Assembly: GCA_963921825.1 (NCBI GenBank)
Contig: OY997594.1
Location: 30,982,956-31,046,955, forward strand
Reading direction: 5' to 3'
DNA from: Erodium maritimum
Taxonomy: Eukaryota > Streptophyta > Magnoliopsida > Geraniales > Geraniaceae
DNA: 64,000 bases
Positions within the stretch are counted from its first letter, which is position 1. Each line of letters opens with the position of its first letter. Shown in pieces: positions 44,909 through 56,037 of the stretch. Position numbers and translations under genes: made by a program. The notes beneath the pieces are model-generated. The model made no database searches. It was not told the DNA's origin and saw only the letters and a program-made list of their open reading frames with translations.

Positions 44909-45300
44909 ATAAAGAACTATAGCCACATGAACCTTATGTGCATAACCCAACAAAATTGCGCAATATTAAGATTTCAAATTTTGAATCTCAAATTTTAGGA
45001 TTGGTTTAAATTCTAAGACCGTGAGGAAATATAAATTAAGCATACTAAATATTTAAGTAATATAAATAAAAATGAGTACATTATTTCACCAACAATGGTC
45101 ATTTCTTCATTGACTCAGGGTCTTGCAATTTCGTTGGGTCACACATAAGCATGATAGTGACGACAAATCTTTATCTTTAATTTTCAACTAAAATAGAGAA
45201 TAAAAATAATTCATTAATTGGAGTTTTATTTTAATTTTTGTTGTAGTACGTGAATTTAATATATAATAAAGAAGACTAAAATAAATAATAAAAATTTATA
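44909..45300. other. AT-rich spacer
   Basis: AT-rich, no supported feature. Confidence 0.5.
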
Positions 45301-45440
45301 ATGCACATAAGCAATTTAACACAACTGGTTAACTTAATACATTTTGGTCTTGAAGGTCATGGTTCGAATTCTCTCACCTCCGATTTGTTTCAAGGGTTTC
45401 TAGACAAAATATAATAAGAGTATTTTTGTTTTAAAATATT
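45300..45440 (+). mobile_element. tRNA-derived SINE-like sequence
   Basis: A B-box-like GGTTCGAATTC lies at 45361-45371, with an A-box-like AACTGGTTAAC about 35 bp upstream (45323-45333). It lacks a cloverleaf or CCA-type end, so it is not a tRNA gene. The AT-rich tail and surrounding TE context fit a SINE or tRNA-derived relic. Confidence 0.45.
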
Positions 45441-45569
45441 TTAGAAGATTTTGAATTATAATGACATGTAAAACATATATGCTATATTATCGAGCATATA
45501 ATTCAAGTTAATACAAATCAAGATTATGTTTTTTTAGTGAAAGGTGCATGTTGTATTAATTATTAGAAA

Positions 45570-46680
45570 TCAGGATATAAAAAAGTGCATCAGGGAGTCC
45601 AACTCCCAACCACTAAAGAACATGCATAGAACGGGACTCCTTTGCAGTACTTTTAACAAATTCGAGAGTAATATCCCTCTTTGAAGAAGCAAGTGTCGAA
45701 TTTTTCGAATAATGGTTCCCGTCAGTGAGACAGAAGGGTCCCTTTTCCGAATCATATTGAGGAGGACCTGGACATCCGATTCAATTATCATCGGACCACT
45801 ACCAAGGCCACGATATTCTTCAAAGTCGTGCCAATAACGTAAGCTTCAACAAGTGGTGGTGACCATGTACCAGGTAGGACCCTAGTCACAGCTAGCTTGA
45901 CCATACCATACCATCCTTGAGCTATAAGACCCCAGACCGATTGAGAGGTGTCCTGACCGCTCTGTGACATTTATAATATTTTGGTATTCCGCATGGGATA
46001 TCCATCTAGTAGGATACCGTCTTGATGGCGATTTGGGAACATGAGCGTTCTTCTTTGCCTCACATCAAGCCAGAATAGTCACCTTGGCAGCAGATTCAAC
46101 CCCCACAGCCGACGGGGTGGAGTTCTCCCAAAGGAAGTACAGTATCTCCGCTTTCCGTTCCAAGGTCCCTCTAATTGTGACTGACTCCCACCATCCCTTA
46201 AATGATATGTCCGAAGCCAAGATAGGCCGATATGCCACCCAACCGATTCCAACAAGGCTTGGCAAACACACAGTGGATGAATAAATGACTTACGGTCTCC
46301 CTATATAGACCACATATATCATATATGGGTTGTATTGGGACATACCGCTGTTATAGGTTAAATGCCACTTGTAAGTTATTTGAGAGGCATCGCTAGAGGA
46401 AAATGTGCAGTCATGGTTGAGTATGGATATCCCATATATCCGCCCATAGTCAGGGCTCCCCCACACTATGGTCTCTTTCTTTGGTATCAACTAGAACATG
46501 GTACCCTGCTTGGAAGAGTATTGGCCCTCCCTATTCTCTTCTTGGTACCATTCATCCTCATTCCTTTCCATAAACAACAGAACCCTCAAAATATGCCTCC
46601 GATTTGCGCCATCAAATATATTATTTATAATATCCACGTCCCATCTCCTTGTGCCAGGAACTATTAACCCTGTAACCGTG
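45570..46680 (-). pseudogene. LINE ORF2 C-terminal part: zf-RVT and RNase H-like (RVT_3)
   Basis: Reading downwards: a pre-zinc segment (GTRRWDVDIINNIFDG and HILRVLLFMERNEDEW), then the segment with SFKGWWESVT and ERKAEILYFLWE that precedes the RNase H domain in this LINE class, then RNase H-like blocks (LPGTWSPPLVEAYVIG, then IIESDVQVLLNMI with VSLTGTIIRKIRHLL). The domain order is that of L1-type LINEs carrying a C-terminal RNase H. Frames change and stops interrupt the copy. This is a different subclass from the LINE at 26721-32299, which shows no RNase H domain at its end. Confidence 0.8.
45593..45607 (-). other. 3' hairpin of the RNase H LINE
   Basis: GGGAG-TCCAA-CTCCC preceded by GTGCATCA. 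Position and preceding word match the terminal hairpin of the ORF1-only units. Confidence 0.55.
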
Positions 46681-46690
46681 GACCTTGTGA

Positions 46691-48440
46691 TGACTAAAAG
46701 GTGCAGATTCATTAAAAGGACTCCAATTACAAGCGAGTGCATCAGGATCCCATGGCCACTAAGAGTAGACATAGAACATAAATGTTCGTTATTATTTTAA
46801 CAATATAACTGTCGTAGACGGTATTGGATGAAAATCCATATAGGCAACTTAAAACTAAACTATGACGAAACTTACTATGACTGCTCAAGGTATTGCATAA
46901 ACGCTGCATACTCTGTAGAGTGCGACTGAACATGCTTTCATCAGTTTCAAAGGGAGGCAGAGATCTTCCTAAGGACCCCTCCCCAGATCAGTCCCTAGAG
47001 CTCTGAATCCCTTTTATTCCTCCTAACGGGGCTGCTTCCCCGCCCTATCCTAATCCCTTCGGGGTTCCCCTAGTAGACCCCCTCTTTACTCCCCCAGCTC
47101 GTGCTCCAGCGCCAGACCTATATCCAGCTCCAAATCCAACTTTATCTCTGTGCCCAAGTAGCCCTGAGGTTTTAGGTTCCCAGCCGCCAGAGAGCTAGCC
47201 GGTCAATAAATTCTTCCAGCCCGTATCCACTGTCGGGCCTGGATATCGCCCCGAGGACTTAAAACATTAGGTGCAGTACTCAGGGATACAACTGGGCCCC
47301 TTCCCGAGGCAAGGTGCCCTTAGGTGCAGTACCCAAGGATATAGGGCGTTGGGGTTCTTGACGACCCCAGTCCATTGGATAAGGTATGACGGTTCGATCC
47401 CTCTGGAACTCCATCATAGACGAGTCATACTGTGGAGGTCCAACCATCTACCAATTACACTCATGGAAACCATGTCCTATCATCCCACAATTCAAACAAA
47501 ACCTAGGTAATTTTGTATAAGTGAGTGTGAAACACGAACCGATTCGGGAAATTCCCAAAAGTGTAGTAGGAGATGACATCGCAATGGACGCTACACTAGG
47601 TGCCAAAATATGACCTTCACCGTTCCTCCCCAACAGAGGCCTCACTGGTCAAACGGGACATCAACACAAAGCCCTAGAGCAGTGCCAATCGTATCCCTTA
47701 TGGCTTAGGTCCTTACCAATGGAGGAAGACCATGGGTGTGAACCCATAACTGAAGTCGATCCAAAACGGGGGGCTCCCTTGCCATTGGTTCCAAATCCCT
47801 TAGGAGGAGTAGACGCCTATTGAAGTACCAAGGTTTGTTTCCGCGAACCCATGCACGAGCATCCTCCGTCTCGAAGTAGAACCCGAAGACGCAGGGAACA
47901 ATGTCCTTGATCACCAAGCACTCAACCAACTTCCCCTAAGCTTTGGTGATTACTTGGAGCAAAACCTCCTTTCGAGGAATCTTAGAAGCCCACAGTTTTC
48001 CCATCATGACAAACTACTAGCGAGCCATGACCGAGGGGCTTAACGGAGAATATGGAACCAGAACCTCGACCTCCTCCTCTTCCTCTAATGAGCATGTTGA
48101 GAAACTTTCTTTGAGGCTAGACAAGTGAGATTCAAGGGACTTCGGTGTGGGTTTTGTCCATAACGGAGCGCATACCTCCTTAGCTTTGAAGACCCGACGA
48201 CGGTTGATCATACTCGGCGGCGGAGTAAGGAGGGCTGGAATCACAGAGATACGCTCCGCATTAGGGAGGGCAAGGGGAAGGCACAAGTGCCGAGAGCTGC
48301 ACAAGAGCATGCGGCGATGAGACAAGATCGACAGGAACAATAGTCTTGTCGTCAACGGTAACAAAAAGCTCCATAGACTAGAACTAAAAGCTAAAGTTTC
48401 TCGAAAAAGAACACTCGCCTTGACGAGAGATATGGGAACT
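46691..48440 (-). mobile_element. ORF1-only LINE-like unit, copy 5
   Basis: Minus-strand unit with AAAAGGTGCAGATTC at its low edge, GTGCATCAGG near 46737, and a related second hairpin at 46808-46822 (one mismatch). ORF1 shows both the DUF4283 and zinc-knuckle segments, but is broken by stops. The RNase H LINE fragment adjoins its 3' edge. No RT is encoded. Confidence 0.65.
47448..48364 (-). pseudogene. ORF1 of unit 5: DUF4283 plus CCHC zinc knuckle
   Basis: Reading down the minus strand: an N-terminal segment (FSTCSLEEEEEVEVLVPYSP), then the DUF4283 region (ECLVIKDIVPCVFGFYFETE, then ARAWVRGNKPWYFNRRLLLL), then a PFDQ-type segment and a C-terminal knuckle PRFCLNCGMIGHGFHEC (C-x2-C-x4-H-x4-C, intact spacing). 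Stops lie between these blocks. This copy best documents the family's identity as the DUF4283/zf-CCHC_4 ORF1 of plant L1-type LINEs. Confidence 0.8.
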
Positions 48441-48550
48441 TTTGGTTCATAAAAGTAAAGTCAAAAAGTTAATCTCCTCCAAATGCTCTTAGTTTTTTCA
48501 ACGACAAATTGCAATTTTATAACTATTTAAGAACGATTACAACGAAATGC

Positions 48551-48572
48551 TTCGAGGAACATACTCCTCGAA
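48551..48572 (-). other. 3'-terminal hairpin of LINE-like unit 6
   Basis: TTCGAGGA-ACATAC-TCCTCGAA, an 8-bp stem, the longest of the set. Confidence 0.65.
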
Positions 48573-48743
48573 CATGAAAGTTCAGTATGAGCGAACATTA
48601 GTTCACTGACCCTTGTAGTATCAGAACCGTCATGGACGATATTTTGACGCCCCATGGGAAAAGAAAGAAGGCAGGGAGGAGGAACGGGGTACCGGAGATC
48701 CTTAGGGACCTCTACAGTAATAGAGGTGGTGGGAGGCAATGCA

Positions 48744-49604
48744 TCATCTAGGGACCCCTCCCAAGGCTAGTCCCTGATGCTCAGATGATGCCTCATTGCT
48801 CCCAGCGGGGCATCTCCCCTGCCTGTGATTTGACGTGCCAGCCAGATGTAGGCCCACCCTTCCCCGTACACCCGCAACTGCACTCCTACGAACCAATGGC
48901 GTCAGGGCTTTCACAACATGCGCTGCTGGGTGGGCGCAACCACCACCTTCACTTCTACCCCACTCCCGCGACTGCAGGACATCAATCGAATCAACAGAGA
49001 GCGGATCTCCACCAGCCCCTCGCCGTATGTTCCCATGTACAAGAGTCGGGGCTTTCGTGTAGGACCACCCAGGGAGACTTGTCGCGGGCACTTGGCCGAC
49101 ATCCCTGGTGAGGGCTCTTGGGTCTATGTTAGGTATCGGGTCCATTGTTACCCTGGTCCCCCTCCCTTGAGATGACCGAGCCTTAGGTATCAGATCCTTT
49201 ATCACCAGGATTGGGGACTCAGGCTCCCGCTCCCAACCCAATGCCTCGCCATCTCCACCAGACCCCCAAAGGACTGCGGCGGCACCCCAACCGGTCGTCT
49301 GACGCGTGGGAGAGGCCCTTATGCCGCATTGAAGCGCATCAATCCTCTCTGATACGCCGGGAGATGACTCTGAGGATACTGTGTCGAGGTCGATGTCCGG
49401 GCTCTCCTCTTGGCCGTGTTCGCCATAGTAGCTGGTACCTCCATCCTTGAGGTTGGAGATAGAGAGCCACCATCCCCATAGGCAGAATCGGGGCCAACCT
49501 CGCTGAACGGTATCCAGACCCTCCTCCGCTTCCGTGCCTAGCCACGCCGAACGAACATGGAGGAGGCTTCCACCGTACTCCGTCTTACGCCGTAGCGATC
49601 GCAT
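48744..49604 (-). pseudogene. ORF1 C-terminal part, copy 6
   Basis: Open frame of 286 aa on the minus strand. It includes IKDLIPKARSSQGRGTRVTM followed by DPIPN, matching the corresponding region of copy 1 (LDPIPKARLSRGRGTSMTM then EPIPN). This is the longest intact stretch in the family apart from DUF4283. The upstream start is uncertain, and the frame probably continues from the broken 5' part near 50164. Glu/Asp and Gly-rich stretches suggest a low-complexity C-terminal tail. Confidence 0.55.
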
Positions 49605-50200
49605 ATCAAGCGCTGGAACCGGGTTTTTAACACCGTGGCCGAAGAGAATGCCGAGGTTTATGTCACGTCCATGATCGTCCCCACCTCCACGAAGCGAGGG
49701 GGAGCATGCTGCGTAGGCGCATCTCCATCTCGTGCCCCATTCAACCCAATCACCATAGCAAGGTCGTGGTGGGCCCGAAGAGATGGGTTAGGGTTCGGCC
49801 GAAGCCGCACTGCCTCTTGGCGTGATTCGGAAGGCATCCTAGCCCCTCGCATCAGTGCAACCCGACATAGGGTACCGCGTGACAAAGAAGGGAGTGGATC
49901 ACGAACCTCAGCCGGCATCGGCTGGGAAGAGAGTTGGGGGCCCAAAACAATAGGGCTAGATGTCGGGGAGACTGAGGGAGGGATGGCGATGGAAAGAGAA
50001 GGCGAAGGGATAGGGATGGGGATCCAATCTCATCGGTATATATCCCTCGCACCAGGCGTGGTCTGCGAGGATAGCGACCCGATGGAAAAGATGAACACGG
50101 GGACTGCCAGTCTGACAGCGGCTGCAGACAGCACAAGAGCGGCAATAACAAGGAAGAACTCCATAACGATTATGGACTAAGGATAGGATTAGTATCTCAA

Positions 50201-50909
50201 GATGAGAGGGAGTAATATAAGATTTTATTAAGGAAGGATCTAAGTTCTATTAGTCTTTTCTAGATGCTCTTAGTTAACTCTATTATTTTCAAGTTTAGTT
50301 TTAAAAATAAATTTATTTACTATATTTTAGTGTGAAATTACATTTACAAAGATAGAAAGGGAAAGTAAATAAAGAAAAGCAGGTTGTATAATGATGAGAG
50401 GAGGTGGTCACAACCACAAAAGGCTTTAAACTCCACCGCAGCGCCAGAACTCGAATTCCTCACCTTTTTTTGCATACCCACCTCATCAACAACTACAAGG
50501 TCTCTCTCTGAATAGTAGTAATTAACAATGGTAAGTTGGTAGTGTGGAATCAAAGGCAAGCCACTGAGAGTGTTGATTGTGTCCTCCTCTTCCTCTGCAT
50601 CACTCTACCAGTAATAGTATCTTTTCTGTCTTGTCCAATTTTTTTAATCAAAACTCATTTTATATTCATAAAAATGGTTGTTTTTGCTCAGATTTTAGCA
50701 CTCTGGGCTTTTTGTGTTAATTGTCACTGACCACTTGTTTGGCTCTTTTGGATTGGAATTGGATGACCCTTTTCACCCCCAAACCTCGTCGTTTCTTCAT
50801 TCTTCTTCCTCTGCGACTCTCTTCTTGTGTTTTTGTTGTTTAGTTTAGCTCCCATTTTTACGCTTCTCCAGATAAATATAATTTAACTACTCTCTATATT
50901 TACTGAATT
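50201..50909. other. Upstream region of the DUF547/MIP1 gene
   Basis: AT-rich and pyrimidine-rich sequence with no open frame of note. It probably contains the promoter of the gene below. Confidence 0.5.
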
Positions 50910-50926
50910 ATATATATATATATATA
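50910..50926 (+). promoter_or_regulatory. TATA-rich core promoter candidate
   Basis: (TA)8-type run followed by AAGAAGCC, about 100 bp upstream of the 5' UTR splice donor. It is placed correctly for a start near 50950, but simple TA repeats are common, so this is tentative. Confidence 0.4.
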
Positions 50927-51026
50927 AGAAGCCAACCACAACATTCACAGCTACTCTCTGCCATTTCTGTTCTTGTCTCTGAATCTCACCACCACCGCTT
51001 TCAATTTTTCCCGCTCTGTTCCAAAG

Positions 51027-51164
51027 GTATGAACTTTTCTCTTCTCCCCAATCTCAGGTCAGATGGGTCGGTTCGTTTCTTCATCAATTTAATTACCCAT
51101 AATTTCTTTTTTGTAGTAAATGCTGGGATTGATATTATTTGCTTTAGCAATTTCTGGGTTTCAG
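51027..51164 (+). other. 5' UTR intron of the DUF547/MIP1 gene
   Basis: Donor AAAG/GTATGA (GT 51027-51028) and acceptor TTTCAG/GAAGATG (AG 51163-51164), placing the start codon four bases into the next exon. Confidence 0.75.
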
Positions 51165-51168
51165 GAAG

Positions 51169-54100
51169 ATGAACACCAGAGTCCGTACCGCTATTCAGAA
51201 TATGAAAGCTCCTCTAAATCGTGTTGAAGTAAGCTTCCTTTTCCTTTCTGTGGAGATTTTGAAATGGGCCTTGTTTGTTTCTCTGGATATGAGACTCTAT
51301 GGAGCTGGAAAAGCTCATGGCTAGTTTGAAAAAGTAGTCATTTGAGCTTTTCTTTTTCTTTTCTGATTTAATTCTCCATCCAAACATGGCTTCCTTACAA
51401 AACTACTTACTAATTTGAATTTTTGCTACCGTCTTTATTGTATTGCCAATCCTTGTTCTCTTACAGTAATATTCTATTCTCCTTTTTCTTTTTTGTTTTT
51501 ATAGAGAATCTTGTTTTTTTATATTTTATAACTGTTCTTGTTGACGTGAAATCTCCTCCTAAACTGGAAAAAAAAGTGGGTGTTTTTGATCCAAATCTGA
51601 GCTGGGTTGCTTTACCTGTCTCAAGAAACGAATAGCTTCTTCTTCAATTCAATCTCAGAATCACTACTGATTGTGTGTTTGATTGATTGTTTTCGTTTTG
51701 GATTTGCAAAGAAGGAGAAAATGGAAACTCAGGATAGCGGAGGAGGTAAAATGCTGAAGCATGAGAAATCTACAATTAATCGTCGCCGAGCCAACAAAGA
51801 GAGGAAAATGGCATTACTACAAGATGTAATCATCCACTTTTCTCTTATAAACCATTCATTTGATACAAAATTGTTTTATTTGTAGTAATTACACTGTTGA
51901 TAATGTGATTTTAGTTGATCAGTTGTTGGTTTGTTTTACTATTTGCAGGTAGATAAGCTGAAGAAGAAGCTTAGACATGAAGAGAATGTCCATAGAGCAT
52001 TAGAAAGAGCATTTACTAGACCTCTTGGAGCTTTGCCTCGCCTTCCCCCTTATTTACCTCCAAATGTGAGTATCACTCACTTATTTTGTTAGATCCAATC
52101 TCAAATCGAAACAAATGTTGCATCTGAATCTTAACTGGAAGAATGTAAATCAATTTGCTATATACTGCCGCTTGTAGACATTAGAGCTTCTTGCTGAGGT
52201 AGCTGTTCTTGAAGAAGAGGTGGTTCGTCTAGAAGAACAAGTTGTGAATTTTAGGCAAGGACTGTATCAGGAAGCTGTTTACATATCTTCGAAAAGGAAT
52301 GTTGAGAATTCAGTTGAGTTCATTGAACAAAGCCCGATCAAGAGTTCAAGACACGAGCGATCAAAGTCTTTACCACAAGGTGAATTCATTTCAGCTGCAT
52401 CTTCATCAAGGTTTCAACCTCCTCTTGCAAGAACTACTTCAAGTAGGAGGCTATTGTCCTCCGATGCCACTTGTGATCAAACTGGTCATTTTTCTAGCCG
52501 GACAGCAAATGGGAAACAAGCTTCGAGGAAGCCAAGCTCCCCATCTTTACTTGTAGACGACGGACGAGGAAAAGAGAACCGTTCATGTGCTAATTCTCTT
52601 AAGGAGAAGCACTCTCCAGAAAAGAGAACTTCCAGAATCACAACCCCGGTGAAGAAGTCTCCATTGAAGCATGATCCAGGGGACCCTTCAAAATCACAGG
52701 TTCAAGTTCATTGCTTTTCTCATTTGAATTGGTCTCTTACCTTTTGACTTGCGATGGACATATAATGTTGATTTTTGTTTATTGTCCAGTTAGAGTGGAG
52801 ATTAACTGATAAAGAAAGAACACAAGAGGGCTCCTCAAGTTCGTCGGATGACAGAATGTCTGAAGCTGACTGTACACCAAACAAATTATCTGAGGATATT
52901 CTAAGGTGTTTGTTTGTCATTTTCACAAGAATGACCACATCACAGGAAAAGTCAGCATTAGCTTCTCATGAATCCAATGAAGGAACAGAGTTTCATGATC
53001 CTTATGGAATTTGTTCGGAGCTCAGAAAGATTGACATTGGTCCTTACAAGCATCTAATCACAATTGAACCACATTCGATTGATCTAAACCGAACAACAAA
53101 TATACTGTTTTTGATAAATAGATTAAAGTAAGTTCTTAGAGTTTTTGATCCCCTTGTATATTAGTACTCCTGCTGTTTGTGTTCTTACTACCTCCGCAAA
53201 TGCAGGTTCCTACTTGGGAAGCTGGCATCTGTCAGCTTGGAAGGTCTTACCCATCAGCAGAAGCTTGCATTCTGGATAAACACATACAATTCATGCATGA
53301 TGAATGTAAGATTCCGTTGTACTAATATGCTCAATTTGGTGCAATAGCAATATCAATGTATTAATATGGTTTCATCAATGCTTCAGGCATTTTTGGAGAA
53401 CGGGATACCCGAGAGCCCTGAAATGGTTGTGGCATTAATGCAAAAGGTGAGATACATGAATCTTATTAACATCTATGGTAAACTTCAAGCTCTACCTATG
53501 ATTCTACTATGCATAATGCAGTTTGAATTTGTAATGCACAAAACATCAACAGGCTCGGTTTGATAGTAGTTAAATCAGTGTCGGTTTGTTATGCCAAGTT
53601 CAATTCAAGGTTACTTAGTCATAGAATGTTGTTAATCTATTTGCTGTCATGGTTCTGTACAGTTGGCTAATGCTTTGCAGTTGACTAATATAGGCTGTGA
53701 TAATTGGTACAGGCGACAATAGTTGTAGGAGGACAGTTTCTGAATGCTATCACGATTGAGCATTTCATTTTAAGGCTGCCTTTTCATTTGAAATTTGTGA
53801 GTGCATTCATATCAGATTTCAATATTATACCTTGTTGCTCCCGATTGACTTGGCCATCTTGATCGAAAATGATAACTGTTTGGTCACAGACATGTCCAAA
53901 AACTGCGAGAAGTGAAGAAATGAAAGCACGAAGCGTGTTTGGTTTGGAGTGGTCAGAACCCTTGGTCACATTTGCACTGGCATGTGGAAGCTGGTCCTCT
54001 CCTGCTGTAAGTTCTCTTAAGCCATTGGTAACAAATAGCAAAAACAAGTTACATCTGATGTTTTGCATTGCTCATGCCTAAATTGTATCAAATCAAAAGG

Positions 54101-54411
54101 TGAGGGTCTACACAGCATCTCAAGTTGAAAATGAGTTGGAAGCAGCAAAGAGAGACTATTTGCAGGCCACAGTTGGCGTGTCAAGAACGAACAAGTTAAT
54201 GATCCCCAAGCTGTTGGATTGGTATCTACTTGATTTTGCGAAAGACTTGGAATCATTGCTGGATTGGGTGTGCCTGCAGCTGCCCGATAAGCTCAGGAAC
54301 GACGTAGTTTCGTGCCTTCAGAGAAAGGGGAACGAGCCTGTTTCACAGTTAGTACAAGTAACACCTTATGACTTTAGCTTCAGGTACCTTGTTGCACAAA
54401 TGAAAAACTAG
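51169..54411 (+). CDS. DUF547 protein with N-terminal MIP1-type leucine zipper (607 aa, 10 coding exons)
   Basis: Coding exons: 51169-51228, 51712-51825, 51949-52065, 52178-52699, 52790-53127, 53206-53305, 53387-53446, 53713-53796, 53890-54006, 54100-54411; all joins keep frame and use GT/AG sites. A further intron (51027-51164) lies in the 5' UTR. Residues about 36-125 form a coiled coil typical of the Lzipper-MIP1 domain ([30 protein letters not shown]). Residues about 385-510 are DUF547, with [20 protein letters not shown] and [14 protein letters not shown]. The middle is Ser-rich and likely disordered, with many KSP/SPE-type sites. The family's biochemical role is unknown; MIP1-type names come from ternary-complex interaction. 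No frame disruption is seen, so the gene looks functional. The upstream ATG is chosen because it follows a clean acceptor. This is the only convincing host gene here. Confidence 0.93.
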
Positions 54412-54809
54412 ATAGTCCCATGAACTCCAAAGTAATGGGTGTATACAGCGTATAGCGTACACGGGGATAATACGTACGAGTAGTTTTTTGTGATCTGTGG
54501 GCGGGAGATATCACATGGATTTAGACATGTTTATTTTATTCAAATTGGGGAGGAGTGCAAGAAAATGTGAAGTGTTTTTACTGCAAACTTTATGTAAACT
54601 TTGGAGAAATCAAGAAATTGGTACATTGTGGTTTGAGAATCCTATGTGTTGGGGAAGGTGAAACTTGCTTTTTAGTCACGGCATTGTTTTCTGATCATAC
54701 TTGCCCAACTCCTCCCCTTTTAGTCATATTTAATGTTTTAATTCGGACAATATTGTGTGGAGAGCAAACGAGGGAGAGGAAATATAAGATTAAGGTTAGG
54801 GAAGGCAAA
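54412..54809 (+). other. 3' UTR and downstream region
   Basis: No new open frame is supported. The end of the transcript is not resolved; AT-rich text with TTTATTTTATT near 54530 could hold the polyadenylation region. Confidence 0.4.
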
Positions 54810-54839
54810 TGGATGGGAATGAGCGGGTATGGATATTGA

Positions 54840-55016
54840 TCATGACCTCCATTTGCATCCATTTGTTATTTCTTCATCCTCCATTCCCATCCAATATCCA
54901 TTTTGATCCATTTTTGTCTTCGTCCATTTTTACCCAATATCCATATGGATATCCACGGATATCCATTTACATCCATATCAATATACTTATTTGGATACTC
55001 ATCTTGAGAATCATTT
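54840..55016. repeat. Imperfect ATCCAT repeats
   Basis: The word ATCCAT or ATCCATTT recurs about a dozen times between 54840 and 54985, with degenerate spacing. Confidence 0.6.
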
Positions 55017-55630
55017 TTTAGTCTCCATCTTTAATAGTTGCAAAAACATACCCTAAACTTTTCTTTAATCCCCTTCTATTAATAGTTGCAAAAACATACC
55101 CGAAACTTTTTTTAGTCCCCTTCTTTTAATAGTTGCAAAAACATACCCTAAAATTTTCTTTTAGTCCCGTTCTTTTAATAGTTTCAAAAACATACCCTAA
55201 ATTTTTTTTAGGCTTCTTCTTTAATAGTTGCAAAAACATACCCTAAACTTTTCTTTTAGTCCCCTTCTATTAATAGTTGCAAAAACATGCCCTAAACTTT
55301 TTTCTAGTCCCCTTCTTTTAATAGTTGCAAAAACATACCCTACACTTTTTTAGGCTTCTTCTTTAATAGTTGCAAAAACATACCCTAAACTTTTCTTTTA
55401 GTCCCCTTCTATTAATAGTTGCAAAAACATGCCCTAAACTTTTCTCTAGTCCCCTTCTTTTAATAGTTGCAAAAACATACCCTAAACTTTTCTTCTAGTC
55501 CACTTCTTTAATACTTGCAAAAACATACCCTAAACTTTTCTTTTAGTCCACTTCTTTAATAGTTGCAAAAACATACCCTAAACTTTTCTTTAGTCCCCTT
55601 CTTTTATAGTTTCAAAAACATACCCTAAAT
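55017..55630 (+). repeat. ~48-bp minisatellite, about 13 units
   Basis: Units contain AATAGTTGCAAAAACATACC, then CTAAACTTTTCTTTAGTCC, then CCTTCTTTT, with spacing 46-49 bp (starts near 55033, 55081, 55128, 55177, 55223 and so on). It lies downstream of the gene. Confidence 0.92.
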
Positions 55631-55894
55631 CACGTTAGACATGAACATAAATTTAAAATTTTGGTTGAGCGAGATAATTGTTCAAAATTGGACATAGCAA
55701 TTATTTATTGGTTCTGCCGCAAATAGAGTGAATGTATTTATGCTCTTTATGATGGGATGGTATCTTGGTTTAACCAATTGATCATCATATGAACAACGAC
55801 ATGTTTGTTATGGTATGTTGGTGTCTCATTTGTAAGTAATAGAGGACAAGCAACCGATAAACTGTAGTGTAAAAAACTATATGTATATATACAT
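55631..55894. other. AT-rich spacer
   Basis: No supported feature except the first copy of a repeat flanking the PIN1 fragment (55855-55897). Confidence 0.5.
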
Positions 55895-56022
55895 ATGGAT
55901 TTCTATCATGTGATGACCGTCATGGTTCCGCTGCACGTGGCCATGATCCTCGCTTACGGGTCTGTTAAGTGGTGGAAGATCTTCACGCCGTACCAGTGCT
56001 CCGATAAACTGCCGTGTAAAAA
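55895..56022 (+). pseudogene. Fragment of a PIN1-type auxin efflux carrier, N-terminal exon
   Basis: About 35 residues match the first transmembrane region of the plant PIN1 family: [18 protein letters not shown] followed by KIFTPYQCS, preceded by FYHVMT. In PIN1 proteins this region reads closely alike and then continues GINRFVA; here it ends in a CA/TA microsatellite. Differences (A to V, Y to H, D to Y) are few. Nothing else of the gene (loop, further exons) is in the window, so this is a captured or duplicated scrap and not a working carrier. ATAAACTG-type repeats flank it: 55855-55897 and 55999-56041. Confidence 0.8.
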
Positions 56023-56037
56023 AATACATAGATACAT

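Larger units (their letters stand above)
45530..46690 (-). mobile_element. 5'-truncated LINE with RNase H domain
   Basis: Minus-strand LINE 3' part. The T-run edge with AGTGAAAGGTGCATG (45533-45550) is the 3' end. A hairpin GGGAG/CTCCC (45593-45607) lies next to GTGCATC, at the position of the terminal hairpin in the ORF1-only units. The truncated 5' edge meets the 3' edge of unit 5 near 46690. No endonuclease or RT core is left. Confidence 0.75.
48490..50200 (-). mobile_element. ORF1-only LINE-like unit, copy 6
   Basis: Minus-strand unit of about 1.7 kb with terminal hairpin TTCGAGGA/TCCTCGAA (48551-48572), second hairpin ACCGTC/GACGAT (48626-48640, one mismatch) and a 5' end with an ATG at 50164. 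The conserved GSLSSQTTPGA segment lies near 50050. The 286-aa frame 49604-48744 is the C-terminal part of ORF1. No RT, endonuclease or knuckle is readable. Confidence 0.65.

Noticed and set aside
45361..45371. tRNA gene suggested by a B-box
   Set aside because: No cloverleaf, acceptor stem or anticodon arm could be built.
50038..50164. Possible secretory signal peptide (MEFFLVIAALVLSAAA)
   Set aside because: It opens ORF1 of LINE-like unit 6; homologous starts in copies 1 and 2 are not hydrophobic in the same way, so it is a chance resemblance.
55017..55630. Interstitial telomeric repeat because of CCCTAAA
   Set aside because: CCCTAAA occurs once per 48-bp unit and is not in tandem.
55895..56022. 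A complete PIN1 gene
   Set aside because: Only about 35 codons are present, running into a microsatellite, and no further exons follow.
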